Source of the DNA: Microbacterium festucae
GTDB taxonomy: Bacteria; Actinomycetota; Actinomycetes; Actinomycetales; Microbacteriaceae
Direction of reading: 5' to 3'
DNA: 64,000 nt
Assembly (NCBI RefSeq): GCF_025421715.1
Contig: NZ_JAOEFC010000002.1
Span: 806,001 to 870,000 of the forward strand
Numbering within the stretch: the stretch's first letter is position 1; each line of letters starts with the position of its first letter. The notes below the pieces were generated by a model. That model had not been told where the DNA came from. It ran no database searches and saw only the letters and a program-made list of their open reading frames with translations. Below are positions 1-7,434 of the stretch, in pieces. The translations under genes were made by a program, and so were the position numbers.

Positions 1-401
1 ACGCCCAGGCCTGCGGCGGTGGCGCGCTGACCGATCTCGACGGCGCGGTCGACATCGACGTCGCCGCCGCCGTAGCCGTTGCCCGCCGCGTCGTAGGGGT
101 CGTTCCACACGCGCACCCGCACGTCGGTGATGCCGTGGGCGGCGAGCACGTCGAACAGGTCGGCGGCGGCGCCGCTGTCGTCGCGGAAGACGACGCCCGA
201 CTCCTCGAGCGAGAGCACCGACGACACGTCGACGCCGTTGATGAAGTCGGCCGGCAGGTTCTCGACCTTCTTGACGACGATGCCGGCCTCGACGGGTCCG
301 TCCGCGGCGGCCGCGGGTGCGGCGACGCCCGTGACGGCCAGGGCGACACCGGTGAGGATGCCGGCCGCGCGGGCGGCGAGCGATCGGGGTACGGATGACA
401 T
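1..401 (-). CDS. GH53 arabinogalactan endo-beta-1,4-galactanase, N-terminal part
   Basis: The gene runs off the left edge, so only about 133 N-terminal residues are visible. It starts at an ATG (401-399) preceded by a good AAGGAGA ribosome site. A Sec signal peptide ends near AAPAAAA. The mature part reads FINGVDVSSVLSLEESGV, then GITDVRVRVWNDPY and GGGDVDVDRAVEIG, which is the conserved start of GH53 endo-galactanases (strand 1 and the RVRVWNDP block). Family members cut beta-1,4-galactan side chains outside the cell. The catalytic glutamates lie beyond the edge. Two palindromic operators upstream match those of the GH42/ABC locus at 27.5 kb, which supports a role in galactan use. Confidence 0.88.
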   Translation of the reverse strand, partial: MSSVPRSLAARAAGILTGVALAVTGVAAPAAAADGPVEAGIVVKKVENLPADFINGVDVSSVLSLEESGVVFRDDSGAAADLFDVLAAHGITDVRVRVWNDPYDAAGNGYGGGDVDVDRAVEIGQRATAAGLG

Positions 402-465
402 GACGCGTGATCTCCTTCGATCAGTGGAGCGCGGGCCCGATCGCGCGAGGTGCAGACGGTGGATG

Positions 466-481
466 CTGTGACCGGTCACAG
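466..481. promoter_or_regulatory. LacI-type operator O1 upstream of GH53
   Basis: CTGTGACCGGTCACAG is a perfect 16-bp palindrome with a CG centre, typical of LacI-family operators. It lies between the probable -10 and the start of the GH53 gene. It differs by only one or two bases from the two operators at the GH42 gene (27502-27517, 27572-27587), so the LacI protein at 26423-27436 is the likely ligand (inference). Confidence 0.75.
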
Positions 482-494
482 ACCGGTGTCACGA

Positions 495-510
495 TTGTGA
501 CCGGTGACAG
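495..510. promoter_or_regulatory. LacI-type operator O2 upstream of GH53
   Basis: TTGTGACCGGTGACAG is a near-palindrome of the same family as 466-481, with centres 29 bp apart. On the minus strand it overlaps CACAAT, a plausible -10 box for the GH53 gene, so binding here would block the polymerase. Confidence 0.6.
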
Positions 511-582
511 GCGGCGCGCGGAACCCGCGGCCGGGAGCCGTTACCCAACCGTTACCGCCGCTCCCCCGCCCCGCGGACCCGC

Positions 583-588
583 CACAAT
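583..588 (+). promoter_or_regulatory. -10 box of the marR-type gene (leaderless)
   Basis: CACAAT ends 6 nt before the ATG at 595. With no ribosome site in between, this fits a leaderless transcript. Confidence 0.5.
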
Positions 589-594
589 GGAGCC

Positions 595-1092
595 ATGACC
601 GCCGAGCATGACGAAGTCGATCGCATCGTCGAAGCGTGGGGCACGCAGCGACCGGATCTCGACTTCTCCCCGCTCGAGGTGCTCTCCCGCGTCGACCGCC
701 TCTCGCGCCACCTCGACCGCGCCCGACGCGAGGCGTTCCGCCGCAGCGACCTCGAGGCGTGGGAGTGGGACGTGCTCTCGGCACTGCGTCGCGCGGGCGA
801 GCCCTATCAGCTCAGCCCGAAGCAGCTGCTGCAGCAGACCCTCGTTTCCAGCGGCACCATGACCAACCGCATCGACCGGCTCGTCGGACGCCGCCTGGTG
901 CGCCGCGAGTCCGACCCCGCCGACGGGCGCAGCGTGCTGGTCACCCTCACCACCGACGGCCGCATCCGCGTGGATGCCGCCATCACCCGCCTGGTCGACG
1001 CCGAGGCGATCCTGCTGTCGACGCTGTCGCGCTCCGACCGCGACCGCCTCGCCGCCCTGCTGCGCAAGCTGAGCCTCGGCTTCGACGCCTGA
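595..1092 (+). CDS. MarR-family transcriptional regulator
   Basis: A 165-residue protein with the MarR winged-helix layout: an N-terminal dimerisation helix, a recognition region around LVSSGTMTNRIDRLVGRRLVRR (residues about 83-104), and the wing motif SDPADGRS near residues 106-113 (the family D-x-R-D/A-x-R wing). Members are homodimeric repressors that usually respond to small phenolic or toxic ligands and act on a neighbouring gene. No palindrome specific to it stands out here, and its neighbours (GH53, ABC-F) point away from or toward it, so the target is not evident. The gene appears to be a single transcription unit with a leaderless start. Confidence 0.92.
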   Translation: MTAEHDEVDRIVEAWGTQRPDLDFSPLEVLSRVDRLSRHLDRARREAFRRSDLEAWEWDVLSALRRAGEPYQLSPKQLLQQTLVSSGTMTNRIDRLVGRRLVRRESDPADGRSVLVTLTTDGRIRVDAAITRLVDAEAILLSTLSRSDRDRLAALLRKLSLGFDA

Positions 1093-1157
1093 CGGCGGGG
1101 CGGGGCGGGGCTTCGGGCCGGGCCTTCGGGGTCGCGGGCGGCGCGGCGGCTGTCGGG

Positions 1158-2990
1158 TCAGGCTTCGAGCTGCTCGCCGAGTTCGAGCCAGCGCAGCTCG
1201 AGGGCGTCGCGCTCGGCCTCGAGCTCGCCGATCTCGCGCATGCGCTCGCCGAGGCCCTGGTAGTCGGCCTGGTCGTGGTCGGCCAGCGCCACCCGGTCGG
1301 CGTCGATGCGCCGGGTGAGCTTCTCCAGGCGCCGGTCCAGCGCGGTGAGCTCCTTCTCGGCGGCGCGGCGGTCGGCCCCCACCAGCGCGGGCGTCGCGGG
1401 CGCGGCGGCCGAGGCCGCGGCATCCGATGCCGGTGACGACGCGGCGCCGCGGGCGGCGGCATCCGCTCGCCCCACCCCGGCGGCGCGCAGCCGCAGGTAC
1501 TCGTCGATGCCGCCGGGCAGGTGCCGGAGGTGCCCGTCGAGCACGGCGTACTGGTTGTCGGTCACGCGCTCCATGAAGTAGCGGTCGTGGCTGACCACCA
1601 GCAGCGTGCCCGCCCACGCGTCGAGGAGATCCTCGATGGCGGCGAGCATGTCGGTGTCGAGGTCGTTGGTGGGCTCGTCGAGGATGAGCACGTTGGGCTG
1701 GTCGAGGAGGATCAGCAGGAGCTGCAGTCGGCGCTGCTGACCGCCGGAAAGGTCTTTCACGGGGGTCGACAGCTGCGCCGACGAGAAGCCCATGCGCTCC
1801 AGCAGCTGGCCGGGGGTGAGCTCGGTCGCCTTCGACCCGGTGCCGAACTCGTAGGTGGTGCGCAGGCGCCCGACGACCACCCGCACCGGCTCGTGGAGGT
1901 GCGGGTCGAGCTCGTCCATGCGCTGGGTGAGGGTCGCGACCTTCACCGTCTTGCCGCGCTTGACCCGGCCCGAGGTGGGGGTGACGGTGCCGGCGACCAG
2001 GCCCAGCAGGGTGGACTTGCCGGCGCCGTTGACGCCCAGGATGCCGGTGCGCTCCCCCGGCGCGATGCGCCACTCGACGCCCCGCAGCACCTGCTTGTCG
2101 TCGTAGGCGACGCCGGCGTCGAGCAGGTCGACGACGTCTTTGCCCAGGCGCGAGACGGCGAGCGACTGCAGCTGCACCTTGTCGCGGATCTCGGGCTCGT
2201 CGGCGATGAGCACATTGGCCGCGTCGATGCGGAACTTGGGCTTGGCCGTGCGCGCGGGCGCGCCGCGGCGCAGCCACGCGAGCTCTTTGCGGGCGAGGTT
2301 CTGACGTCGCTGCTCGATGACCGCCGCCTGCCGGTCGCGCTCGACGCGCTGCAGGATGTAGGCGGCGTATCCCCCCTCGAAGGGCTCGACGATGCGGTCG
2401 TGCACCTCCCACGTGGCGGTGCACACCTCGTCGAGGAACCAGCGGTCGTGGGTGACGACCAGCAGCGCCCCCGAGGAGGCCGCCCAGCGGCGCTTGAGGT
2501 GCGCGGCGAGCCACGCGATCGCCTCGACGTCGAGGTGGTTGGTCGGCTCGTCGAGGGCGAGCACATCCCAGTCGCCCACCAGCAGGCGCGCCAGGGCGAC
2601 GCGGCGGCGCTGACCTCCCGAGAGCGCCTCGAGCGCGCCGTGCCAGTCGAGGTCGCCGACCAGGCCCGCGATCACATCGCGCACCTGCGGGTCCCCGGCC
2701 CACTCGTGCTCGGGCCGGTCGCCCACCACCGCCTCGGCCACCGTGAGGTCGTCGGCGAGCACATCGGCCTGGTCGAGCATGCCGACCGTCACCCCGCCGC
2801 GGAACGTCACCCGCCCGGCATCCGGCTCGCGCCGCCCCGCGAGCATCGCGAGCAGGCTCGACTTGCCGTCGCCGTTGCGACCGACGATCCCGATGCGGTC
2901 GCCCTCGTCGACGCCGAGCGAGACGCGGTCGAAGACGACCTTGGTCGGGTATTCCAGGTGGAGCGCCTCGGCGCCGAGCAGATGAGCCAT
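1158..2990 (-). CDS. ABC-F family ATPase (Uup/EttA-like, ribosome-associated)
   Basis: A 610-residue protein with two ABC cassettes and no membrane segments. Cassette 1 has Walker A GRNGDGKSS (about 37-45), signature LSGGQ (123-127) and LALDEPTNHLD. Cassette 2 has GVNGAGKST (about 319) and LSGGQQRR (about 413). A charged coiled-coil tail rich in RR/EKEL/DRRLEKL (about 540-610) resembles the Uup C-terminal domain. ABC-F proteins act on the ribosome (translation rescue, assembly or antibiotic protection) rather than in transport. The start is the ATG 8 nt after a TAGCCT box. It is the last gene of the rsmA-ispE side cluster but is separated from it by the 1-kb repeat array. Whether it gives drug resistance cannot be told from sequence. 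Confidence 0.93.
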   Translation of the reverse strand: MAHLLGAEALHLEYPTKVVFDRVSLGVDEGDRIGIVGRNGDGKSSLLAMLAGRREPDAGRVTFRGGVTVGMLDQADVLADDLTVAEAVVGDRPEHEWAGDPQVRDVIAGLVGDLDWHGALEALSGGQRRRVALARLLVGDWDVLALDEPTNHLDVEAIAWLAAHLKRRWAASSGALLVVTHDRWFLDEVCTATWEVHDRIVEPFEGGYAAYILQRVERDRQAAVIEQRRQNLARKELAWLRRGAPARTAKPKFRIDAANVLIADEPEIRDKVQLQSLAVSRLGKDVVDLLDAGVAYDDKQVLRGVEWRIAPGERTGILGVNGAGKSTLLGLVAGTVTPTSGRVKRGKTVKVATLTQRMDELDPHLHEPVRVVVGRLRTTYEFGTGSKATELTPGQLLERMGFSSAQLSTPVKDLSGGQQRRLQLLLILLDQPNVLILDEPTNDLDTDMLAAIEDLLDAWAGTLLVVSHDRYFMERVTDNQYAVLDGHLRHLPGGIDEYLRLRAAGVGRADAAARGAASSPASDAAASAAAPATPALVGADRRAAEKELTALDRRLEKLTRRIDADRVALADHDQADYQGLGERMREIGELEAERDALELRWLELGEQLEA

Positions 2991-2998
2991 CGCCTTCC

Positions 2999-3004
2999 AG
3001 GCTA
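2999..3004 (-). promoter_or_regulatory. -10 box (TAGCCT) of the ABC-F gene
   Basis: On the minus strand TAGCCT lies 8 nt before the ATG at 2990, which suggests a leaderless or very short leader. The region where a -35 would fall is already G/C-rich repeat. Confidence 0.5.
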
Positions 3005-3038
3005 GGTGGTCGCGGCGGGGGGCGGGTGCCGGGGGGGT

Positions 3039-3074
3039 GGGTGGGGTGGGTGGGGTGGGTGGGGTGGGTGGGGT
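3039..3074. repeat. G-rich 9-bp tandem repeat
   Basis: The 9-bp unit GGGTGGGGT is repeated four times, followed by a degenerate tail to about 3085. Runs of three and four G alternate with single T, a strong G-quadruplex pattern on the plus strand. It sits about 50 bp upstream of the ABC-F start and at the left edge of the hairpin array. Confidence 0.85.
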
Positions 3075-3121
3075 GTGTGGGGGGTCTGGTGCGCGGAGTG
3101 CGGGACTTGGTGCGTGAGCGG

Positions 3122-3952
3122 GTCCCGCAAACGGTGGGTGTTGGCGCGGGCACCCGCAGGATGCGGGACATGGCGTTGACCGGGGTCCCGGAAACCGCGA
3201 GTTGCGGCGGCTGCACCCGCAGGATGCAGGACCTGGTGTGGGCGCGAGTCCCGGAAACCGTGGGTTGCGGCGGCTGCACCCGCAGGATGCGGGACCTGGA
3301 TGCGAAGGAGGTCCCGCGGACGGTGGCTTGCGGGGGCTGCACCCGCAGGATGCGGGACCTGGTGTGGGCGCGAGTCCCGGAAACCGTGGGTTGCGGCGGC
3401 TGCACCCGCAGGATGCGGGACCTGGATGCTAAGGAGCTCCCGCGGACGGTGGCTTGCGGGGGCTGCACCCGCAGGATGCAGGACGCCGTCGCCGAGGAGG
3501 TCACGCATACGGCGGCTCGCCGGTCGGCATCCGCAGATCACGGAACGGCGCGGAGTGCGTCCCGCAGATGGCGGGTCGCCAGGAGCCGCACCTGCCGATT
3601 GTGGGACATGGTTGCCAGTGAGGTCACACGAACGGCGGGCTCTGGCGCTCACACCCGCCGATTGTGGGACATGGATGCCAGTGAGGCCACACGAAGGGCG
3701 GGCTCTGGCGCTCACACCCGCCGGTTGCGGGACAGGGATCGAGAGCGGGTCCCGCAACCGGTGGGTTGCGGGCGGCATCCGCTGAATGCGTGACCCGGAT
3801 GCCGTGACATCCCGCAAACGGGGCGTCGCGGCGCGCACACCCCACCGATCGCGGGACGCGGGCTCGGGATGGGTCTCCCAATCCGCGAGCTGCCGAACCC
3901 ACACCCGCACACAACGGGACACGGGTGCCGGCGCGGTCACACATTCGGCGGG
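3122..3952. repeat. Tandem array of about 14 hairpin units, 63-bp period
   Basis: Each unit is about 48 bp that opens with GTCCCGCA (or a variant) and closes with TGCGGGAC, so each can fold into a stem with inner GGGT/ACCC pairing. Units are joined by 15-bp spacers. Unit starts are 3122, 3185, 3248, 3311, 3374, 3437, 3500, 3559, 3623, 3686, 3749, 3809, 3873 and 3936. The first seven are exactly 63 bp apart. 3248-3373 and 3374-3499 form a nearly identical 126-bp dimer for most of their length, which shows recent duplication; units to the right are more diverged. Compensated changes occur (GTCACAC arms, GTGGGAC arms). Open frames run through on both strands because 63 is a multiple of three. 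I regard them as non-coding. No transposase or cas gene is nearby. Confidence 0.88.
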
Positions 3953-3954
3953 TC

Positions 3955-4012
3955 ACCCCACCCGCCCCGCCGCACCCCGCCCCGCCGCACCCCGCCCGAC
4001 CCCGCCGCACCG
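3955..4012. repeat. C-rich tandem repeat closing the array
   Basis: About four imperfect copies of a 15-bp CCGCCCCGCCGCACC-type unit lie between the hairpin array and the end of the acetyltransferase gene. Together with the G-rich block at 3039-3074 it means the array is bounded by purine-rich and pyrimidine-rich simple repeats of opposite strand. Confidence 0.7.
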
Positions 4013-4023
4013 CGGCCCGGGGC

Positions 4024-5352
4024 TCAGTACCAGAAGCTCAGGCGCGGGGCGGCGGGGGCGGCGAACAGGCGCGCGAGGCGCTCGGGGTCGTCGGCCTGCA
4101 GCCGGCCGGCGCGGGCCAGCGTCACCGGCGAGACGCCGCCGAGCAGGAGCGCCGACAGCTCCGCGACGCCGAGACGCACCGACGGGATGCCGGGCGGCGG
4201 GGCGTCGACGGCGTCGACCTCGGCGCGGCCGTCGTCGTCGACGGTGAGCACGAACGCGCCGCCGGCGATGTCGAGCGGGTCGTCGACCTCGAGGGCGACG
4301 GCGTCGGCGACGTCGTAGCGGCGGGCGGCGAGGGCGGCGGGAACATCCAGCACCCGCAGGTACTGGTGGTCGCGCACGGTGATCTTCGCGGCGCGCTGGT
4401 CGGAGATCATCCACCACAGCGGCTCGTCGACCGCCAGCTCGCCGGCGCGGATCGTGCCGATGAGGTCCATCGAGAGGAAGAAGCGCCACAGCGCCGCGTA
4501 GGCGTCGTCGGTCGCGGCGAGCAGCATCGAGATGTCGACCGTGGATGCCGCGTAGTCGTCGTGGTTCTCAGAGACGCTGTAGACGGCGAGGCCGTCGATG
4601 TCGTCGCCCTCGGCCGACCGGTACTGCACGACGCGCAGCCGCTCGGGCTTGTCGGCGTCGGGGCGGGTGCCGAAGGCGCGGTCCCAATGGCCGCCGGGCA
4701 TGTCGATCTCGCCGGGCGAGGCCAGACGGGTGCGCTCGTGCAGGCCGGGGGCCAGGGCGCGGCCGGTCTCGCGGGAGACGAAGTCGATGCGCCCCGCGGG
4801 GGTGGGGCCGATCCACCGGGCGCGGCGCACCGCGATCTCCCAGTGGGCGGCGGCGGCCGCCGGCGCGAAGCCGAACCGGCCGTAGATGCCCGACTCGCTG
4901 ACGGTGAGGGCGGCCAGCGGGAAGCCCTGACTGACGGCGGTGCGCAGCTCCCCCGCCATGACCGCGCTCAGCAGCCCGCGGCGGCGATGGGTGGGGGCGA
5001 CGGTGACCGAACTGATCGCGCACGCGGGCACGGTGCCGCCGGGCACGGTGAGCTGCGACTCCCACGAGGCGAAGGTCGCCACCGGGAGCGCGGGCTCGGC
5101 GCCGGCGGCGTCGTACACGCCGATCTTGCGGCGGTAGGCGGTGCGGTCGAAGAAGGCCTCGCGCTGCGTGTCGTTGCGCTCGCTGTCGAGGAACCCGCGA
5201 CCGACGGCATCCAGCCACGGGTCGGTCTCGGCGCGCACGGCGTCGTCGACGCGGCGCACCTCGAGGCCCTGCCCGGTGATCGCGGCGGTGAGCTGCTCGT
5301 CGAGCGGCGCGCTGTGGAAGCCGGCGATGCCGGCGTTCTCGCTCTGGGACAC
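4024..5352 (-). CDS. Eis-like GNAT N-acetyltransferase
   Basis: About 442 residues. The N-terminal GNAT domain carries the acetyl-CoA binding segment SSVTVAPTHRRRGLLSAVM and the TVSESGIYGRFGFAPAA block typical of the Eis (enhanced intracellular survival) family. It is followed by a second degenerate GNAT domain and a sterol-carrier-like C-terminal domain. The chain ends in LSFWY, an aromatic C-terminus; in Eis the free C-terminal carboxylate takes part in catalysis. Eis enzymes acetylate aminoglycosides or lysines, and the substrate here is unknown. A TTG lies at 5364, but GTG at 5352 sits 5 nt after a GGAGG site, so I chose GTG. It follows ispE by 42 nt in the same direction. Confidence 0.85.
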   Translation of the reverse strand: MSQSENAGIAGFHSAPLDEQLTAAITGQGLEVRRVDDAVRAETDPWLDAVGRGFLDSERNDTQREAFFDRTAYRRKIGVYDAAGAEPALPVATFASWESQLTVPGGTVPACAISSVTVAPTHRRRGLLSAVMAGELRTAVSQGFPLAALTVSESGIYGRFGFAPAAAAAHWEIAVRRARWIGPTPAGRIDFVSRETGRALAPGLHERTRLASPGEIDMPGGHWDRAFGTRPDADKPERLRVVQYRSAEGDDIDGLAVYSVSENHDDYAASTVDISMLLAATDDAYAALWRFFLSMDLIGTIRAGELAVDEPLWWMISDQRAAKITVRDHQYLRVLDVPAALAARRYDVADAVALEVDDPLDIAGGAFVLTVDDDGRAEVDAVDAPPPGIPSVRLGVAELSALLLGGVSPVTLARAGRLQADDPERLARLFAAPAAPRLSFWY

Positions 5353-5394
5353 GGTGTCCTCCAAGGGTGAGGGGTGGAACGGGGAGGGAAGAGG

Positions 5395-6330
5395 TCAGTC
5401 GACAGAGACGATGCGGGTGCCCGCGACCGCGCCATGGACGGCCAGGGCGGCGCGTCCGCGGTCGGCGAAGGCGGCGACCAGGCCGTCGGCGGCGGCCGCA
5501 TCGGCGCACAGCAGCGCCACGGTGGGTCCGGAGCCCGAGACGATGCCGGCCAGCGCGCCGAGCGACACGCCCTCGTCGATGAGCGCGCCCAGCTCGGGGC
5601 GGCGGCGCACCGCCGCCACCTGCAGGTCGTTGGAGACGACGTCGGCCAGCGCGACGGCATCCGACCGGCGCAGCGCCTGCAGCACGCGCGGGTCGACCGA
5701 CGGGATGCGACGGACCGGGCCGATGTCGGCGGCGGCGCGCAGGTCGTCGAGCGTGCCGTAGATCTCGGGGGTCGACAGGCCCTCGCCGCTGGGCACGAGC
5801 ACCCAGTCGAGCCGGCCGCGCACCAGGGCCGGGGCGAGCTCGTCGCCGCGTCCGGTTCCCACGGCGGTGCCGCCCAGCAGCGCGAACGGCACGTCGGCCC
5901 CCAGCTGCGCGCCGAGCTCCTGCAGCTGTGCCGCGGTGAGCCCCCCGCCCAGCAGCTCGTTGACGGCCACCAGGGCGGCCGCGGCGTCGGCGGAGCCCCC
6001 GCCCATGCCGCCGGCGACCGGAACGCCCTTGTGCACGTCGAGGTGCACGCCGCCGTCCCAGCCGATCTCGGTGGCGAGCAGCCGCGCGGCCCGCACGGCC
6101 AGGTTGGTGTCATCCAGCGGCACGCCGTCGACGTCGACGTCACCGGTGACGGTGATCGTGAAGTCGTCGGATGCCGTGGCCCACACGTCTTCGTGGAGCG
6201 AGACGGCCTGATAGACCGAGGCCACCTTGTGGTAGCCGTCGGGCTCGACCGGGCCGACCTCGAAGAAGACGTTGATCTTGCCGGGCGCACGTGCGTGCAC
6301 CCGGCGGGGAGGCTGCGAGGCCAGCGTCAC
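5395..6330 (-). CDS. ispE: 4-diphosphocytidyl-2-C-methyl-D-erythritol kinase
   Basis: A 311-residue GHMP kinase of the MEP isoprenoid pathway that phosphorylates CDP-ME at the 2-position using ATP. Visible motifs: ARAPGKINVFFEVGP near the N-terminus (motif 1, with the family's substrate Lys/Asn), GVPVAGGMGGGSADAAAAL (ATP-binding motif 2, GHMP phosphate loop) and GIVSGSGPTVALL (motif 3). The GTG start at 6330 overlaps the stop of the aldo/keto reductase by four bases (GTGA), so translation is probably coupled. The rsmA-ispE neighbourhood is usual in actinobacteria; here an aldo/keto reductase gene is inserted between the two. Confidence 0.95.
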   Translation of the reverse strand: MTLASQPPRRVHARAPGKINVFFEVGPVEPDGYHKVASVYQAVSLHEDVWATASDDFTITVTGDVDVDGVPLDDTNLAVRAARLLATEIGWDGGVHLDVHKGVPVAGGMGGGSADAAAALVAVNELLGGGLTAAQLQELGAQLGADVPFALLGGTAVGTGRGDELAPALVRGRLDWVLVPSGEGLSTPEIYGTLDDLRAAADIGPVRRIPSVDPRVLQALRRSDAVALADVVSNDLQVAAVRRRPELGALIDEGVSLGALAGIVSGSGPTVALLCADAAAADGLVAAFADRGRAALAVHGAVAGTRIVSVD

Positions 6331-7394
6331 TCGGCGTCCGAACCGGCCCAGTGGTCGCCGCCGGCGGCATCCACGAGCGCGTCGATCTGCTCGAGCTCTT
6401 CGATGTCGAGCGCGGGACCCTCGAGCGCCTTCAGGTTCTCGTCGAGCTGCGCCGGGCGGGAGGCGCCGATGAGCGCCGATGTGACGACCTCGTCGCGCAG
6501 CACCCACTGCAGCGCCAGCTGCGCCAGGGTCTGGCCGCGCTCCTTGGCGATCACGTCGAGGCCCCGCAGCATGGTGAGGCCCTTCTCGCTCACTCGCCGC
6601 GCGGGCACCGACCAGCGCTGCTGGGCGCGGTCGGCCTCGCCCCCGCCGAGGTACTTGTCGGTGAGCAGGCCCTGGGCGAGCGGGACGAACGCGATCGCCC
6701 CCATCCCCTCGCCGCGCAGCACGCCGGTGAGGCCGTCTTCGATCCAGCGGTCGAGCATCGAGTACGACGGCTGGTGGATGACCAGCGGCGTGCCGAGGTC
6801 GCGGGCGATGGCGTTGGCGCGGGCGGTCTGCTCGGCGGAGTACGACGAGATGCCGACGTACAGCGCCTTGCCCTGCCGCACCAGCGTGTCGAGCGCGCCG
6901 ATCGTCTCTTCCAGCGGGGTGACCGGGTCGAAGCGGTGCGAGTAGAAGATGTCGACGTAGTCGACGTTCATGCGGGTGAGCGACTGCTCGGCGCTGGCGA
7001 GCAGGTACTTGCGCGAGCCCCACTGCCCGTAGGGGCCCTCCCACATGTCGTAGCCGGCCTTCGACGACAGGATGAGCTCGTCGCGGTAGGGCGCGAAGTC
7101 CTCGCGCATCATGCGACCGAAGTTCGTCTCGGCCGAGCCGTAGGGCGGGCCGTAGTTGTTGGCCAGGTCGAAGTGGGTGATGCCCCGGTCGAAGGCGTGG
7201 CGCAGCAGCGCGCGCTGGTTGTCGAAGGGGATGTTGTCGCCGAAGTTCCACCACAGCCCCAGCGAGATCGCGGGCAGGTAGAGACCGCTGGTGCCGGTCT
7301 GGCGGTAGGAGCCCCCGACGTACCGGTCGGCGGAGGCGGCGTAGGGGCGGTGGAGGTCGCCACCGCGGGAAGGGGAGATGCGCTCGTCGGTCAC
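6327..7394 (-). CDS. Aldo/keto reductase (YghZ / L-glyceraldehyde-3-phosphate reductase type)
   Basis: A 355-residue (beta/alpha)8 NADPH-dependent reductase. The catalytic tetrad is readable: Asp in THFDLANNYG, Tyr in NNYGPPYGSAE, Lys in LSSKAGYDMW and His in FYSHRFDP. The segment WNFGDNIPFDN and the ending close to ALVDAAGGDHW match the AKR14/MgrA-YghZ group, which reduces L-glyceraldehyde 3-phosphate and methylglyoxal. GTG start, 6 nt after a TAGCCT box. Its insertion between rsmA and ispE is not the standard order, so it may be an acquired passenger. The true substrate is unproven. Confidence 0.9.
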   Translation of the reverse strand: MTDERISPSRGGDLHRPYAASADRYVGGSYRQTGTSGLYLPAISLGLWWNFGDNIPFDNQRALLRHAFDRGITHFDLANNYGPPYGSAETNFGRMMREDFAPYRDELILSSKAGYDMWEGPYGQWGSRKYLLASAEQSLTRMNVDYVDIFYSHRFDPVTPLEETIGALDTLVRQGKALYVGISSYSAEQTARANAIARDLGTPLVIHQPSYSMLDRWIEDGLTGVLRGEGMGAIAFVPLAQGLLTDKYLGGGEADRAQQRWSVPARRVSEKGLTMLRGLDVIAKERGQTLAQLALQWVLRDEVVTSALIGASRPAQLDENLKALEGPALDIEELEQIDALVDAAGGDHWAGSDAE

Positions 7395-7400
7395 GTGTCC

Positions 7401-7406
7401 AGGCTA
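7401..7406 (-). promoter_or_regulatory. -10 box (TAGCCT) of the aldo/keto reductase gene
   Basis: Minus-strand TAGCCT lies 6 nt before the GTG at 7394, giving a leaderless start within the rsmA-ispE cluster. Confidence 0.5.
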
Positions 7407-7434
7407 GCGAGCACCGGCGACGTGCGGGCCCCGA

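Noticed and set aside
1093-1157. Terminator between the MarR and ABC-F genes
   Set aside because: The 65-bp gap is G-rich with short repeats but shows no convincing stem.
541-3504. A 987-codon minus-strand open frame
   Set aside because: It is a shadow of the ABC-F and MarR genes and the repeat array, with Arg/Pro/Ala-rich non-protein-like sequence. Very long antisense frames are expected at this GC content.
3002-3940. Open frames on both strands (up to about 310 codons) with 21-residue repeats
   Set aside because: They follow from a 63-bp repeat lacking stops. Several frames are open at once, the sequence is Arg/Gly/Pro-biased, and there is no ribosome site or domain. The conserved feature is the hairpin, not the peptide.
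3122-3952. CRISPR-like array
   Set aside because: The repeated part is about 48 bp and the spacers only 15 bp. The spacers recur, the repeats are diverged, and no cas gene is near.
3005-4023. Insertion sequence or MITE
   Set aside because: There is no transposase, no target-site duplication could be recognised, and the array is a tandem series rather than a single inverted-repeat element. A mobile origin stays possible but unsupported.
5395-7254. A fusion of ispE with an upstream domain
   Set aside because: The upstream 300 residues are an out-of-frame reading of the aldo/keto reductase gene. The conserved ispE core begins right after the GTG that overlaps the reductase stop.
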